A stretch of 64,000 bases of DNA from PALSA-612 sp963711315 (lineage in GTDB: Bacteria > Actinomycetota > Thermoleophilia > Gaiellales > Gaiellaceae). Under the pieces are notes generated by a model, which had not been told where the DNA came from, did no database searches, and was given only the letters and a program-made list of their open reading frames with translations. The stretch is taken from the NCBI GenBank assembly GCA_963711315.1, contig CAVQDQ010000004.1, forward strand, positions 620,001 to 684,000, given 5' to 3'. Every line of letters begins with the position of its first letter. The first letter of the stretch is position 1. A program made the position numbers and the translations under genes. Below are positions 42,725 to 51,755 of the stretch, piece after piece.

Positions 42725-43318
42725 CTAGTCGTCGATCGTGATGTGGCCGGGCTGGGCGGAGACCCGCTCGAGCCAGGCGCTGATTGCCGGGTAAGGCGAG
42801 AGGTCGAAGCCCCCCTCGTCAGCCACGTGCGTGTACGCGTAGAGCGAGATGTCCGCGATCGAGTACTGCTCACCCACGAAGAACTCGAGCCCGGCGAGAT
42901 GCTCTTCCATGGCGGTGAGCGCGGCGTAGCCACGCTCGCGCCGGGCCTCCGAGTCGGGATAGTCGTCCAGATGGCCGAGCATCGTCCGGTGCCGGACGAC
43001 GGCGACATTGGGCTCGTGCTCGTACTGCTCGAAGAACATCCACTGAAGAGTCTTCGCCCGCTCGAAGCGATCGGCGGAGAGGTACGTCGTGCCCTCGGCG
43101 AGGTACCAGAGGATGGCGTTCGACTCCGCGAGGTGCCGCCCGTCGTCGAGCTCGAGCACCGGTACGCGGAGCGCCGGATTCTTGTCACCCAGCAGCTCGC
43201 CGCGCCCATCGCGCTGACTCGTGTCCACTGCCCGCCGCTCGAACGGGATGCCGAGCTGGGTGAGGAGAAGCCGCGCCTTGTAGCAGTTACCGGACGGCGC
43301 CGAGTCGTACAGTCGCAC
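42725..43318 (-). CDS. Glutathione S-transferase family protein
   Basis: A 197-residue GST-fold protein. The N-terminal thioredoxin-like domain has YDSAPSGNCYKARLLL (Ser or Cys as the usual thiolate-contact position) and LRVPVLELDDGRHLAESNAIL, the glutathione-loop signature with cis-Pro and ES. The C-terminal helical domain has FFVGEQYSIADISLYAY. Actinobacteria often lack glutathione, so the thiol partner may be different. It lies 2 bp from GNAT and 5 bp from a YcaQ-type glycosylase gene. Confidence 0.88.
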   Translation of the reverse strand: MRLYDSAPSGNCYKARLLLTQLGIPFERRAVDTSQRDGRGELLGDKNPALRVPVLELDDGRHLAESNAILWYLAEGTTYLSADRFERAKTLQWMFFEQYEHEPNVAVVRHRTMLGHLDDYPDSEARRERGYAALTAMEEHLAGLEFFVGEQYSIADISLYAYTHVADEGGFDLSPYPAISAWLERVSAQPGHITIDD

Positions 43319-43320
43319 GG

Positions 43321-43836
43321 CTAGCGGCTCCTCGCGGGCTGCAAACGCTTGCGTAGCCTGACGCGGTGCTCGTCACGGCCGACCTCTTCATAGCCGGTGG
43401 CCCCGTAGAGCTTGCGGGCCGCCTCGTTCGCGACGAAGACGTTCAGCCGCAGCTCCTCGACTCCGTCCGCAGCCAGCAGCTCCTCCAGGACTCTCAGCAT
43501 CGCGCGGCCGTATCCACGGCGGCGGCAGCGTGAGGCGACGGTGATCTGCTCCAGGAAGACGCTTGGTACGCCGGTGCCGTCAATCGGTTTGATCCAGAGC
43601 CACCCCACGGACTGGCCATCGGTGGACTTCGCCGACCACAGCTGGGCGTCTGACGCCATTGCCTCAACGAGCTCACGGTCGAAGACCGGCGTGATCTCGG
43701 CCCGCGCTCGGTGCAGCGCCTCAGCAGGTGGCCAGCCGGCGTCCCGGACCTGCTGGTCGGCGTAGTCCGTGACCTCTTCGTGAAGAAACGTCTGACGCTC
43801 GTCTTCGGTCAGCGGGATGAGGGCGACCTCGGGCAC
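43321..43836 (-). CDS. GNAT-family N-acetyltransferase
   Basis: A 171-residue acetyltransferase; LEQITVASRCRRRGYGRAML carries the acetyl-CoA-binding RRxGYG motif and LNVFVANEAARKLYGATGYE the final strand/helix. The substrate is unknown. It lies between CBS and the GST gene, 6 and 2 bp away, so it is part of the operon; acetylation of an amino-thiol or a Cys conjugate would suit the setting but is speculative. Confidence 0.87.
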   Translation of the reverse strand: MPEVALIPLTEDERQTFLHEEVTDYADQQVRDAGWPPAEALHRARAEITPVFDRELVEAMASDAQLWSAKSTDGQSVGWLWIKPIDGTGVPSVFLEQITVASRCRRRGYGRAMLRVLEELLAADGVEELRLNVFVANEAARKLYGATGYEEVGRDEHRVRLRKRLQPARSR

Positions 43837-43842
43837 GCGGAA

Positions 43843-45243
43843 CTATTCCGCGCGCCCGTGCGCGAGGTACTCGAGCAGATCGGAACGCGTGAGCACCGTC
43901 ATGGGCGCTCCGGCACGCGCGACGAGCACGGCCGCTCCCGTGCCGGCGAGATCGCCGTAGACGTTGCGCACGGAGTCTGCGGCGTCGACAGCGTGCAGCG
44001 GCGGGTCCATCGCGCCCGTCACGTCCTCGCCGAGCGAGTCCGGGTTGCGGAACACGCGATCGAGCAGCCCGCGCTCGTTCAGCGAGCCGATGACGTCCGT
44101 GAGCGAGCCCGGCGGATCGCGCCGAACGACGGGCAGCTGGGAGATGCCGTAGCGCTGCATCAGCTCGATGGCGGCGCCGATCTTATGGTGCGCCTCGCAG
44201 ACGACGAGGTCGGGGATCGCACCGTCGGCGCCGTGCTTGAAGGCGAGCACCTCCTCGATTGTGGGCAGGGGGCCGCGCCGATCCAGCAGCCCGTGCTCGA
44301 GCATCCAGTTGTCGTCGTACAGCTTCGAGAGGTAGCCGCGCCCTCCGTCGGGAATCGTGGTGAGGAGCGTGTGACCCGGCCCGTGACGACGCGCCGTCTC
44401 GAGCATCGCGAAGACCGACGTCCCCGCCGAGCCGCCGCCGAGAATGCCCTCCTCACGCGCGAGTGCCCGCACCGTGAGGAACGAGTCGCGGTCGGACACG
44501 CGCACGTACTCGTCCACGACAGACGGGTCGAACGTTTCCGGGAACGAGTCCTTGCCGATGCCTTCCACGAGGTACGGGTGGACGCCGCTCTCGTCGCAGG
44601 CGGTGAACACGGAGCCTTCGGGATCGGCGCCGACGACGATGAGCTCCGGCTTCTGCTCCTTGAGGTACCGGCCGATGCCGGTGATCGACCCGCCCGTGCC
44701 CACGGAGATGACCACCGCGTCGAGCTCGTCGCCCACTTGCTCCCAGATCTCCGGTCCCGTCGAGTGGTAGTGAGCGTCCGGGTTCGCGGCGTTCGAGTAC
44801 TGGTCTGGCTTGTGCGCGCCGGGGATCTCTTCCGCCAGCCGGTCCGACACGGAGTAGTAGCTCTCGGGTGAGTCCGGGTCCACGGCCGTCGGGCAGATGA
44901 CAACCTCGGCGCCGAAGGCGCGCAGCAGCGCGATCTTCTCCGTCGCCACCTTGTCGGGGACGACGCAGATCAGCCTGTAGCCCTTGACCGCGGCCGCGAG
45001 CGCCAGCCCGACGCCGGTGTTGCCGGAGGTCGGCTCGACGATCGTGCCGCCCGGCTTGAGCTTTCCCTCGCGCTCGGCGGCCTCGACCATGCGCAGCCCG
45101 ATGCGGTCCTTGTTCGAGCCGCCCGGCGTCATGAACTCGAGCTTCGCCAGCAGCGTGCAGCCCAGGTCTGCTCCCAGTTTTTGGAGGCGGACGACCGGCG
45201 TTCCGCCGATGAGATCGAGGATCGTCGGATACTCGCGGGCCAC
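43843..45243 (-). CDS. cbs: Cystathionine beta-synthase with C-terminal CBS domains
   Basis: A 466-residue PLP enzyme joining serine and homocysteine to cystathionine. PLP Lys lies in GGSNKDRIGLRM near residue 44, the phosphate loop is VISVGTGGSITGIG, and SGNTG binds substrate carboxylate. Residues from about 335 form two CBS modules (MQRYGISQLPVV; later VLVARAGAPMTVLTRSDLL) that may sense adenosyl compounds. It is the first gene of a seven-gene series ending in an MBL hydrolase, and it diverges from the coiled-coil gene with 37 bp between. No heme-binding N-terminal extension is present. Confidence 0.93.
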   Translation of the reverse strand: MAREYPTILDLIGGTPVVRLQKLGADLGCTLLAKLEFMTPGGSNKDRIGLRMVEAAEREGKLKPGGTIVEPTSGNTGVGLALAAAVKGYRLICVVPDKVATEKIALLRAFGAEVVICPTAVDPDSPESYYSVSDRLAEEIPGAHKPDQYSNAANPDAHYHSTGPEIWEQVGDELDAVVISVGTGGSITGIGRYLKEQKPELIVVGADPEGSVFTACDESGVHPYLVEGIGKDSFPETFDPSVVDEYVRVSDRDSFLTVRALAREEGILGGGSAGTSVFAMLETARRHGPGHTLLTTIPDGGRGYLSKLYDDNWMLEHGLLDRRGPLPTIEEVLAFKHGADGAIPDLVVCEAHHKIGAAIELMQRYGISQLPVVRRDPPGSLTDVIGSLNERGLLDRVFRNPDSLGEDVTGAMDPPLHAVDAADSVRNVYGDLAGTGAAVLVARAGAPMTVLTRSDLLEYLAHGRAE

Positions 45244-45280
45244 GGCCGATCAAGCGTAACGCTCAAGCGCACGGCGACAG

Positions 45281-47953
45281 GTGCCGATTAGCTCGATCGT
45301 GGAAGCGGCATCCGTACCCGCCAAGCTGCTCGGAGAGCTCTTCGTCGAAAGGGGCCTGATCACGCACGAGGAGCTGGAAGAGGCGCTTGCGGAGCAGAAG
45401 GTGAACGGCAAGCGGCTCGGCGAGGTCCTCGTGAAGTTGGGCTATGTCTCAGGACCGGCTCTCGCGACGATGCTGGCCGAGCAGCTGGGCGTCGAGATGG
45501 AGAAGCAGACGGGCTACGGCTCCGGCCTCTGGTCCGAGATCAAGCGCCGCCACCCGCGAGGCGGCCGCAACAGAGACAACGGGACTTCGGAGGCAGCGCC
45601 GCATGTCGAGCGCGAGCCACGTCTGGCGCTCATCGACGGCCTGGCCGCTGAGGTCGGGGTGCTCCAGCCTGCCGACGGTGAGGAGCCCGAGCCCGAAGCG
45701 ACGAGCGCCGATCCCGAGCTCGAAGAGCTCCGCCAGCAGCTCACGCTTGCCGACACCAGACTTGACGAGGAGCGCGCCGCCCACGAAGGAGCGCAGCGCC
45801 TGCTCGAGGAGGCGCGAGCCGAAGCGCAACGACTCTCGCGGCAGGCCGACGAGTGGAGAGAGCGCGCCGCCCAGGCCGACGACGCGGATGCGAAGGCAGA
45901 GGCTGCCGCAGCAGAGCGGGCGCGCCTGGAGGAGATCGCAGCCGAACTTCGCACTGACCTTGAAGGGCGAGACGCCGAGCTGGCGGAGAGCGCAAACGCC
46001 AGGCAGTCGCTGGAGGCGCAGCTCGAGGAGCTCCGGGCCGGCTTTTCGGCACGTGAGGCCGAGTTGGCCGGTAGCGCCGCCTCGACAGCGGAGATGAAAG
46101 CCGAGCTCGAAGAGCTCCGCCAGCAGCTCACGCTTGCCGACACCAGACTTGACGAGGAGCGCGCCGCCCACGAAGGAGCGCAGCGCCTGCTCGAGGAGGC
46201 GCGAGCCGAAGCGCAACGACTCTCGCGGCAGGCCGACGAGTGGAGAGAGCGCGCCGCCCAGGCCGACGACGCGGATGCGAAGGCAGAGGCTGCCGCAGCA
46301 GAGCGGGCGCGCCTGGAGGAGATCGCAGCCGAACTTCGCACTGACCTTGAAGGGCGAGACGCCGAGCTGGCGGAGAGCGCAAACGCCAGGCAGTCGCTGG
46401 AGGCGCAGCTCGAGGAGCTCCGGGCCGGCTTTTCGGCACGTGAGGCCGAGTTGGCCGGTAGCGCCGCCTCGCAGGCCGCGCTGAAAGCGGCGCTGGCCGC
46501 CGCGACGAACGAGCTGGACGCCGTCCGCGCCGAGCTGGCAGCCGGTGAAGAGTCCCGTGCCAACGACGTGGAGAACACCGCTGCGGTCGAGGCCGAGCTC
46601 GAAGAGCTCCGTCAGCAGCTCACGCTTGCCGACACCAGACTTGACGAAGAGCGCGCGGCCCGCGACGGGACGCAGCGCATGCTCGAGGAGGCGCGCGCCG
46701 AAGCGCAAGGGCTCTCGCGGGAGGCCGACGAGTGGAGAGAGCGCGCCGCGCAGGCCGCCGACGCGGATGCGAAGGCAGAGGCCGCCGCAGCAGAGCGGGC
46801 GCGCCTGGAGGAGATCGCAGCCGACCTCCGCACTGACCTGGAGGCGAAAGATTCCAACATGAACGTGCTTCGAGGTGCGCTCGCGGCCAGCGAAGAGGCT
46901 CGAGCCCACGAAGCCGAGACGCGCAAGGCAGCGGAGGCCGAGCTGCGCCAGATGCAGGCCGACGCCCGTGTTCTTTCCGAGCGCCAGGCGGACGAGCGCG
47001 CGGAGGCCGAGGAGCTGCAGCGACTCGCACCGCACGCCGTAGAGCTCGAGCGAGAGCGCGACGAGCTCCGCGTCGCAGCCGAATCCCGGGCTGCCGAGCT
47101 CGCGGCCAGCGAAGAGGCCCGCTCGCGCGAGGCCGACGCCCGCGTTGCCGCCGAGGCTGAGCTCTCGAAGCTGCAGGCCGAAGCCATCGCGCTCTCCCAG
47201 CGTCTCGAGGAAGCGCAAGGCGCGCAGGTCGTGGCCCGGCGCGACGTGGGCGGGTTGGAGTCGCGCTGCGCCGAGCTCGAGTCGGAGCTCGACGGGCTAC
47301 GCGCCCTCGTCGAGGAGACTCGCACCCGAGCCGGTGCTGCTGACGATCTGGCAGAGCAACTCACCGCGGCCAGGGAAGAGTCTGCCGGGCTGGCACGGGC
47401 GCTAGGTGAACGCGATGAGGCCCTTGCCCGCGAGTCGGAGCAGCGCGCTGCCATCGAGTCACAGCTCGCCGATCTGGCTGCTAGCGCGGAGGCCCTCAAC
47501 AACCGTTACGAAGAAGAGCGCGCCGCACTTGTCGCGACGCGCCAGGAAGTCGCGCGCGTGGAGGGTGAGCTCGCAGAGCTGCAGCCGCTCACGGACAAGC
47601 TCGCGGCGACCGAGAGCGAGCTGGCGTCGTGCGCCAGGCTGCTCACCGACGTCTCCGAAGGCCTCGCGGCTACCAAGGCGCGGCTCGGCGAGCGTGACTT
47701 CTCCGACGCAGACACGAGCCGACACCTCGTGTTCATGCCGATCGAGGGCGTCTATGCGCTGGCCGAGCGGCCAGGACCTGCGCCCGAGGCGGGCGCCGAC
47801 GAGGAGATCGACGGGACGCGCTTCCGTGTCGCCCGGATCGGGGGCTCGCCGCTCCCGGCCGACAAGCGCCGCTGCGCATTCCTCGAGGTCGTACCGTCGG
47901 ACTCAGTGCTTGAAATGGCGGCGGCCCGTGAAGACCATCGCCGCGCCGGCTGA
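45281..47953 (+). CDS. MshEN-domain protein with giant coiled coil
   Basis: A protein of 890 residues. Residues 16-71 (LGELFVERGLITHEELEEAL then GYVSGPALATMLAEQLGV) resemble the MshEN/GspE N-terminal domain, which in other proteins binds c-di-GMP or docks in secretion machines. About 650 residues of Ala/Glu/Arg-rich coiled coil follow, including a 129-residue unit present twice identically and once in diverged form. A small C-terminal beta domain (HLVFMPIEGVYALAERPG, then RCAFLEVVP) ends the protein. No membrane helix. GTG 45281 is used; GTG 45299 is also plausible. A filament or polar scaffold role is inferred. The end overlaps purH by 51 bp. Confidence 0.82.
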   Translation: MPISSIVEAASVPAKLLGELFVERGLITHEELEEALAEQKVNGKRLGEVLVKLGYVSGPALATMLAEQLGVEMEKQTGYGSGLWSEIKRRHPRGGRNRDNGTSEAAPHVEREPRLALIDGLAAEVGVLQPADGEEPEPEATSADPELEELRQQLTLADTRLDEERAAHEGAQRLLEEARAEAQRLSRQADEWRERAAQADDADAKAEAAAAERARLEEIAAELRTDLEGRDAELAESANARQSLEAQLEELRAGFSAREAELAGSAASTAEMKAELEELRQQLTLADTRLDEERAAHEGAQRLLEEARAEAQRLSRQADEWRERAAQADDADAKAEAAAAERARLEEIAAELRTDLEGRDAELAESANARQSLEAQLEELRAGFSAREAELAGSAASQAALKAALAAATNELDAVRAELAAGEESRANDVENTAAVEAELEELRQQLTLADTRLDEERAARDGTQRMLEEARAEAQGLSREADEWRERAAQAADADAKAEAAAAERARLEEIAADLRTDLEAKDSNMNVLRGALAASEEARAHEAETRKAAEAELRQMQADARVLSERQADERAEAEELQRLAPHAVELERERDELRVAAESRAAELAASEEARSREADARVAAEAELSKLQAEAIALSQRLEEAQGAQVVARRDVGGLESRCAELESELDGLRALVEETRTRAGAADDLAEQLTAAREESAGLARALGERDEALARESEQRAAIESQLADLAASAEALNNRYEEERAALVATRQEVARVEGELAELQPLTDKLAATESELASCARLLTDVSEGLAATKARLGERDFSDADTSRHLVFMPIEGVYALAERPGPAPEAGADEEIDGTRFRVARIGGSPLPADKRRCAFLEVVPSDSVLEMAAAREDHRRAG
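45714..46084 (+). repeat. Exact 371-bp repeat, copy 1 (387-bp period)
   Basis: Identical by eye over 371 bp to 46101-46471, with a 16-bp unrelated linker between copies. The period is 387 bp, or 129 codons, so coiled-coil heptad phase is kept only in part (129 = 18 x 7 + 3). Identity extends to silent positions. Confidence 0.92.
46101..46471 (+). repeat. Exact 371-bp repeat, copy 2
   Basis: Second identical copy of the unit at 45714-46084. A third, diverged copy starts at about 46597 with ELEELRQQLTLADTRLDEERA and differs at many positions, so the family has one old and one very young duplication. Confidence 0.92.
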
Positions 47954-49441
47954 CTTCACCGCCTCGATCACGTCGGCGTCGCGCTTCGAGCCGCCGGGCT
48001 GGATGATCGCCCGCACGCATGCCTCGAGCGCAAGCTGAGGGCCGTCGGCGAACGGGAAGAACGCGTCGGACGCCAGCACTGCTCCTGAGAGCTCGTGGCC
48101 CAGCTCCCGCGCCTTGTCGACGGCGATGCGAACCGCGTCGACGCGGCTCATCTGTCCGGCGCCGACGCCGATCGTCTGCAGCCCACGCGCGAGCACGATC
48201 GCGTTCGACGTCACGTGCTTGCACACGCGCCAGGCGAAGAGCAGCTCACCCCAGTCGTCCTCTGACGGCTCGCCGCAGACGACCTCCATCGTTTCGCGCG
48301 GATCGATGTCGGCGTCCCGGTCCTGGATCAGCAACCCACCCATGACACGTCGGTAGTCGCGCTCCCCGGGTGAGTGGTGGCGCCGCTCGGTGTCGAGCAG
48401 CACGCGCGCCGCCGGCTTGGCGGCCAACGCGGCGCGAGCGGCTTCGTCATAGCCTGGCGCGAACAGCACCTCGATGAACTGCTCGGCGAGCTGTGCGCCG
48501 AGCTCTCCCTCCACGGGCCGGTTACAGACGACCACGCCTCCGTAGGCGGAGACGGGATCCGCCGCCTGGGCACGGGCGTACGCCTCGCCGATCGTCGTCC
48601 CCAGGGCGACGCCGCACGGGTTCGTGTGCTTCACGATCACGCAGGCCGGGACCGTGAACTCCTCGCTGATCGCTCGCGCAGCAGACAGATCGGCGAGGTT
48701 GTTGAAAGACAGCGGGCCTCCTTGTAGCTGCTCGATGCGCGAGAGCACATGGCGGCGGGCACCCGCTTCCGCATACAGCGCCGCGCGCTGGTGCGGGTTC
48801 TCTCCGTACGGCAGGTCGGCAACCTTGTCGAAGGTCGCAGTCAGCGTGAGGGGGGTGGGCTCGCCGTCGGAGAACCAGGCGGCGATCGCCGCCTCGTACG
48901 CCGCCGTGGTCGCGAACGCCGCCGCGGCGAGCTGACGGCGCGTCTCCAGCGAAAGCTCGCCGTTCGCCCTCAGCTCGGCCAGCACCTCGTCGTACTGGTC
49001 AGGCCTGCAGACGGGCGTTACGTGCTCGTAGTTCTTCGCGGCCGCCCGCAGCATCGCGGGACCGCCGACATCGATCATCTCGACTGCCTCCTGCTCGCTC
49101 ACACCGCGGCGCCAGGCGATCTGTGCGAAGGGATAAAGATTCACGCACACGAGCTGGAACGGACGGATGCCGAGCTCGTCGAGCGCGTGTGTGTCCTCGG
49201 CGCTCGAGGCGCGCGCGAGGATCGCCGCGTGTACGTGCGGATGGAGGGTCTTCACGCGCCCGCCGAGCAGCTCGCCGACACCGGTGAGCTCCTCCACGAG
49301 CGTCACGCCGAGCTCGTGCTCCTCGATGAACGCCGCTGTGCCGCCGCTCGCGACCAGCTCCACGCCGAGCTCGGCGAGGCCGCGCGCGAACGCGTCGAGC
49401 CCGGTCTTGTCGTAGACCGAGAGGAGCGCACGCTCGATCAT
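47903..49441 (-). CDS. purH: PurH: AICAR formyltransferase / IMP cyclohydrolase
   Basis: Bifunctional last enzyme of IMP synthesis, 512 residues. The N-terminal cyclohydrolase domain has LLSVYDKTGL, VASGGTAAF and GRVKTLHPHVHAAIL. The C-terminal transformylase has DLPYGENPHQRAALY, IVKHTNPCGVALG (catalytic Lys-His) and ends FTGRRHFKH. ATG overlaps the purN stop by 4 bp, giving purM-purN-purH order. Its 3' end overlaps the convergent coiled-coil gene. Confidence 0.95.
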   Translation of the reverse strand: MIERALLSVYDKTGLDAFARGLAELGVELVASGGTAAFIEEHELGVTLVEELTGVGELLGGRVKTLHPHVHAAILARASSAEDTHALDELGIRPFQLVCVNLYPFAQIAWRRGVSEQEAVEMIDVGGPAMLRAAAKNYEHVTPVCRPDQYDEVLAELRANGELSLETRRQLAAAAFATTAAYEAAIAAWFSDGEPTPLTLTATFDKVADLPYGENPHQRAALYAEAGARRHVLSRIEQLQGGPLSFNNLADLSAARAISEEFTVPACVIVKHTNPCGVALGTTIGEAYARAQAADPVSAYGGVVVCNRPVEGELGAQLAEQFIEVLFAPGYDEAARAALAAKPAARVLLDTERRHHSPGERDYRRVMGGLLIQDRDADIDPRETMEVVCGEPSEDDWGELLFAWRVCKHVTSNAIVLARGLQTIGVGAGQMSRVDAVRIAVDKARELGHELSGAVLASDAFFPFADGPQLALEACVRAIIQPGGSKRDADVIEAVKSAGAAMVFTGRRHFKH

Positions 49442-49974
49442 TCTGCGAGCTCGCTGAGTACCTGCGGATAGAGCCGGTGCTCGACGGCATGCAGGCGCAC
49501 GCGCAACAGGGTCGGCGTGTCGCCCTTCTCGATCGCCACACGCTCCTGCGCGATGACCGGGCCCGTGTCGACGCCCTCGTCCACCCAGTGGACGGTAACG
49601 CCGGTCTCGGTCGCCTTCGCGGCCAGCGCGTCCTCGATCGGCGTCGTGCCGGGGAACGCGGGCAACAGGGAGGGGTGGATGTTGACGATGCGCTCGAAGC
49701 GGGCGAGGAAGGGCGGCGTGAGCAGGTGCATGTAGCCGGCACACGCCACGAGCTTCACGCCGTGCTCCTCGAGCCAGTCGGCCATGGCTGTATCGCGCTC
49801 CTCACGCGACTCGAAGTCGGGGAGCTCGAACGAGGCAGCCGGGATCAAAGCAGCCTCGGCACGTTCGAGGGCTCGTGCGTCTCGACGGCTGGACGCGACG
49901 GCGCGCACTTCGAGGCCTGCTTCGATGATGGCGAGGAGGTTCGTGCCCTCGCCCGAGACGAGCACGCCGATCAT
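49438..49974 (-). CDS. purN: PurN: GAR formyltransferase
   Basis: A 178-residue folate-dependent enzyme of purine synthesis. It has IGVLVSGEGTNL at the start, catalytic INIHPSLLPAFPG (Asn-His) and VHWVDEGVDTGPVIAQ (Asp). It is slightly short for the family but all active-site residues are present. It overlaps purM and purH by 4 bp each. Confidence 0.94.
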   Translation of the reverse strand: MIGVLVSGEGTNLLAIIEAGLEVRAVASSRRDARALERAEAALIPAASFELPDFESREERDTAMADWLEEHGVKLVACAGYMHLLTPPFLARFERIVNIHPSLLPAFPGTTPIEDALAAKATETGVTVHWVDEGVDTGPVIAQERVAIEKGDTPTLLRVRLHAVEHRLYPQVLSELAE

Positions 49975-50861
49975 GCGATACGGCCGACCACGAGCTCGTC
50001 GCCGGGCTCCGGGAGCACGGCCAGGAAGCCGATGCCGAGATTGAACACGCGCCGCAGCTCGTCCTCGGCCACGTGGCGCGCGAGCCAGTGGAAGACCGGT
50101 GGGCGCTCCCAGGCGGCCCAGTCGATCTCGGCGCGGAGCCCCTCCGGCAGAACGCGTTCGAGGTTGCCGAGGATGCCGCCGCCCGTCACGTGTGCGAAGG
50201 CGTGTGTGGTGTCTCGGAGCCGCCGAACGTCGTCGAGGTAGAGCCGCGTCGCCGCCAGCAGGTCTTCGCCGTCGTAGTCTTCGTCCTCGAGCACGCGCCG
50301 GACCAGGGTGAACCCGTTCGCATGGACGCCTGCAGACGGCAGGCCTACGACGAAGTCTCCGGCCTCGACCTGTGAGCCGTCGATGACGCGGTCGCGCTCG
50401 ACGACGCCTACGCATGTACCGGCAAGGTCGAGCTCGCCTTCCTTGTAGATGCCCGGCAGCTCGGCGGTCTCGCCGCCGATCAAGGCGACGCCGGCCGCGC
50501 GGCAGACCTCCGCGACGCCCTCCACGAGCTCGACGACCTGCGCGGGGTCGATCGTGTTGGCGGCGACGTAGTCGAGCAGGACGAGCGGCTCGGCGCCGCA
50601 GGTGATGACGTCGTTGATGCAGTGGGCGGCGAGGTCGGCGCCGCAGTTCCGCAACGCGCCGCGCTGCCGCGCCACGATGAGCTTCGTGCCGACGGAATCG
50701 GTCGTCGCCGCCAGCAGCCGCCCGTCGTCGAGATGGTGTAGGCCCGCAAAGGCGCCGAACCCTTTGGCGCCCGTCGACTCCGCGGCCGCGCGCAGCCGCG
50801 AGACGACGTCGGCGCCCTTCTCGATGGAGACGCCGGCGTCGTCGTACGTCCGCCCGCCCAC
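49971..50861 (-). CDS. purM: PurM: AIR synthase
   Basis: Phosphoribosylformylglycinamidine cyclo-ligase, 296 residues, shorter than the usual 330-350. The N-terminal DDAGVSIEKGADVV, LAATTDSVGTKL and GETAELPGIY motifs and the C-terminal HVTGGGILGNLERVLP are intact; the shortening is at the very C-terminus. GTG at 50861 is the start. It heads purM-purN-purH and diverges from ctaG with 24 bp between. Confidence 0.93.
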   Translation of the reverse strand: MGGRTYDDAGVSIEKGADVVSRLRAAAESTGAKGFGAFAGLHHLDDGRLLAATTDSVGTKLIVARQRGALRNCGADLAAHCINDVITCGAEPLVLLDYVAANTIDPAQVVELVEGVAEVCRAAGVALIGGETAELPGIYKEGELDLAGTCVGVVERDRVIDGSQVEAGDFVVGLPSAGVHANGFTLVRRVLEDEDYDGEDLLAATRLYLDDVRRLRDTTHAFAHVTGGGILGNLERVLPEGLRAEIDWAAWERPPVFHWLARHVAEDELRRVFNLGIGFLAVLPEPGDELVVGRIA

Positions 50862-50885
50862 GGCGCGAGTCTATGCTCAAGCGCT

Positions 50886-51752
50886 GTGATCCTCGGACAC
50901 GGGGGCGCCCACGACGATCTGTCGGTCCTCACGAGCTGGACGTTCGATCCGCTCGCCGCCGTCGCGATCGCGCTCGCCGCGTTCGTCTACTACCGCCGCG
51001 CGCACACGCTTGCCGGCCGCGGGAGCCCAGTCGCCGGCTGGCGGCGCTGGTCGTTCGGGGTCGGACTAGGCCTCGTCGCGTTCGCGCTCTTCTCGCCGCT
51101 CGATGCGTGGGGCGAACAGCAGTTCTTCTTCGTGCACATGGCACAGCACGTCCTACTGGGGGAGCTGGCGCCGCTGGCGATCGTCGCCGGGCTGACGGGG
51201 CCGTTGCTCCGGCCGTTGCTGGCTTACAAGTGGATTCACCGGCTGCGGGTGCTCGCCCACCCGATGGTCGCGTGGCCGCTGTGGGCCGTGAACCTCTACC
51301 TCTGGCACCTGCCTTATCTCTACGAGGCGGCGCTGGGCAACGACGCCATCCATGCGCTCGAGCACTTCTCGTTCTTCACCGCCGGCGCCCTCTTCTGGGC
51401 CCCGGTGCTCGAGCCCCTTCCCGCGCCCCGGTGGTTCGGCACGGGCGCAAAGCTCCTCTATATCGTCGCGGCGCGCTTCACGAGCATGGTGCTCGGCAAC
51501 GTCCTGGCCTGGTCGGACGACCCGATCTACGACAAGTACGTCCACCCGGTCGCACGCTTCGGCATTTCGGCTCGCGCCGACCAGGGCATCGCCGGCTCGC
51601 TGATGATGATCGTCGACTCCGTCGTGACGATCGCCGCCATCGCCTGGCTCTTCCTCAAGCTCGCAAGCGAGAGCGAGCGCCGCCAGCAGCTGATCGAGCA
51701 AGGCGTGGAGCCGGAAGCCGCAGCACGCGTCGTCCGCTACGGCCGAGGCTGA
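50886..51752 (+). CDS. CtaG-type cytochrome c oxidase assembly protein
   Basis: A 288-residue membrane protein of the caa3_CtaG family with about seven helices. Conserved His residues lie in FFVHMAQHVLLG, NLYLWHLPYLYEA and HALEHFSFF, as expected for a copper- or heme-handling assembly factor. It is read opposite to the flanking purine genes and ends 3 bp from the purF stop, so it splits an otherwise continuous pur cluster. No oxidase subunit gene is in the window. Confidence 0.88.
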   Translation: MILGHGGAHDDLSVLTSWTFDPLAAVAIALAAFVYYRRAHTLAGRGSPVAGWRRWSFGVGLGLVAFALFSPLDAWGEQQFFFVHMAQHVLLGELAPLAIVAGLTGPLLRPLLAYKWIHRLRVLAHPMVAWPLWAVNLYLWHLPYLYEAALGNDAIHALEHFSFFTAGALFWAPVLEPLPAPRWFGTGAKLLYIVAARFTSMVLGNVLAWSDDPIYDKYVHPVARFGISARADQGIAGSLMMIVDSVVTIAAIAWLFLKLASESERRQQLIEQGVEPEAAARVVRYGRG

Positions 51753-51755
51753 CGA

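Noticed and set aside
45449..47218. 589-codon open frame on the minus strand opposite the coiled-coil gene
   Set aside because: It is antisense to a repeated, strongly biased coding sequence and its product is low-complexity Leu/Gly/Arg with no domain; the plus-strand protein has a recognisable head and heptads.
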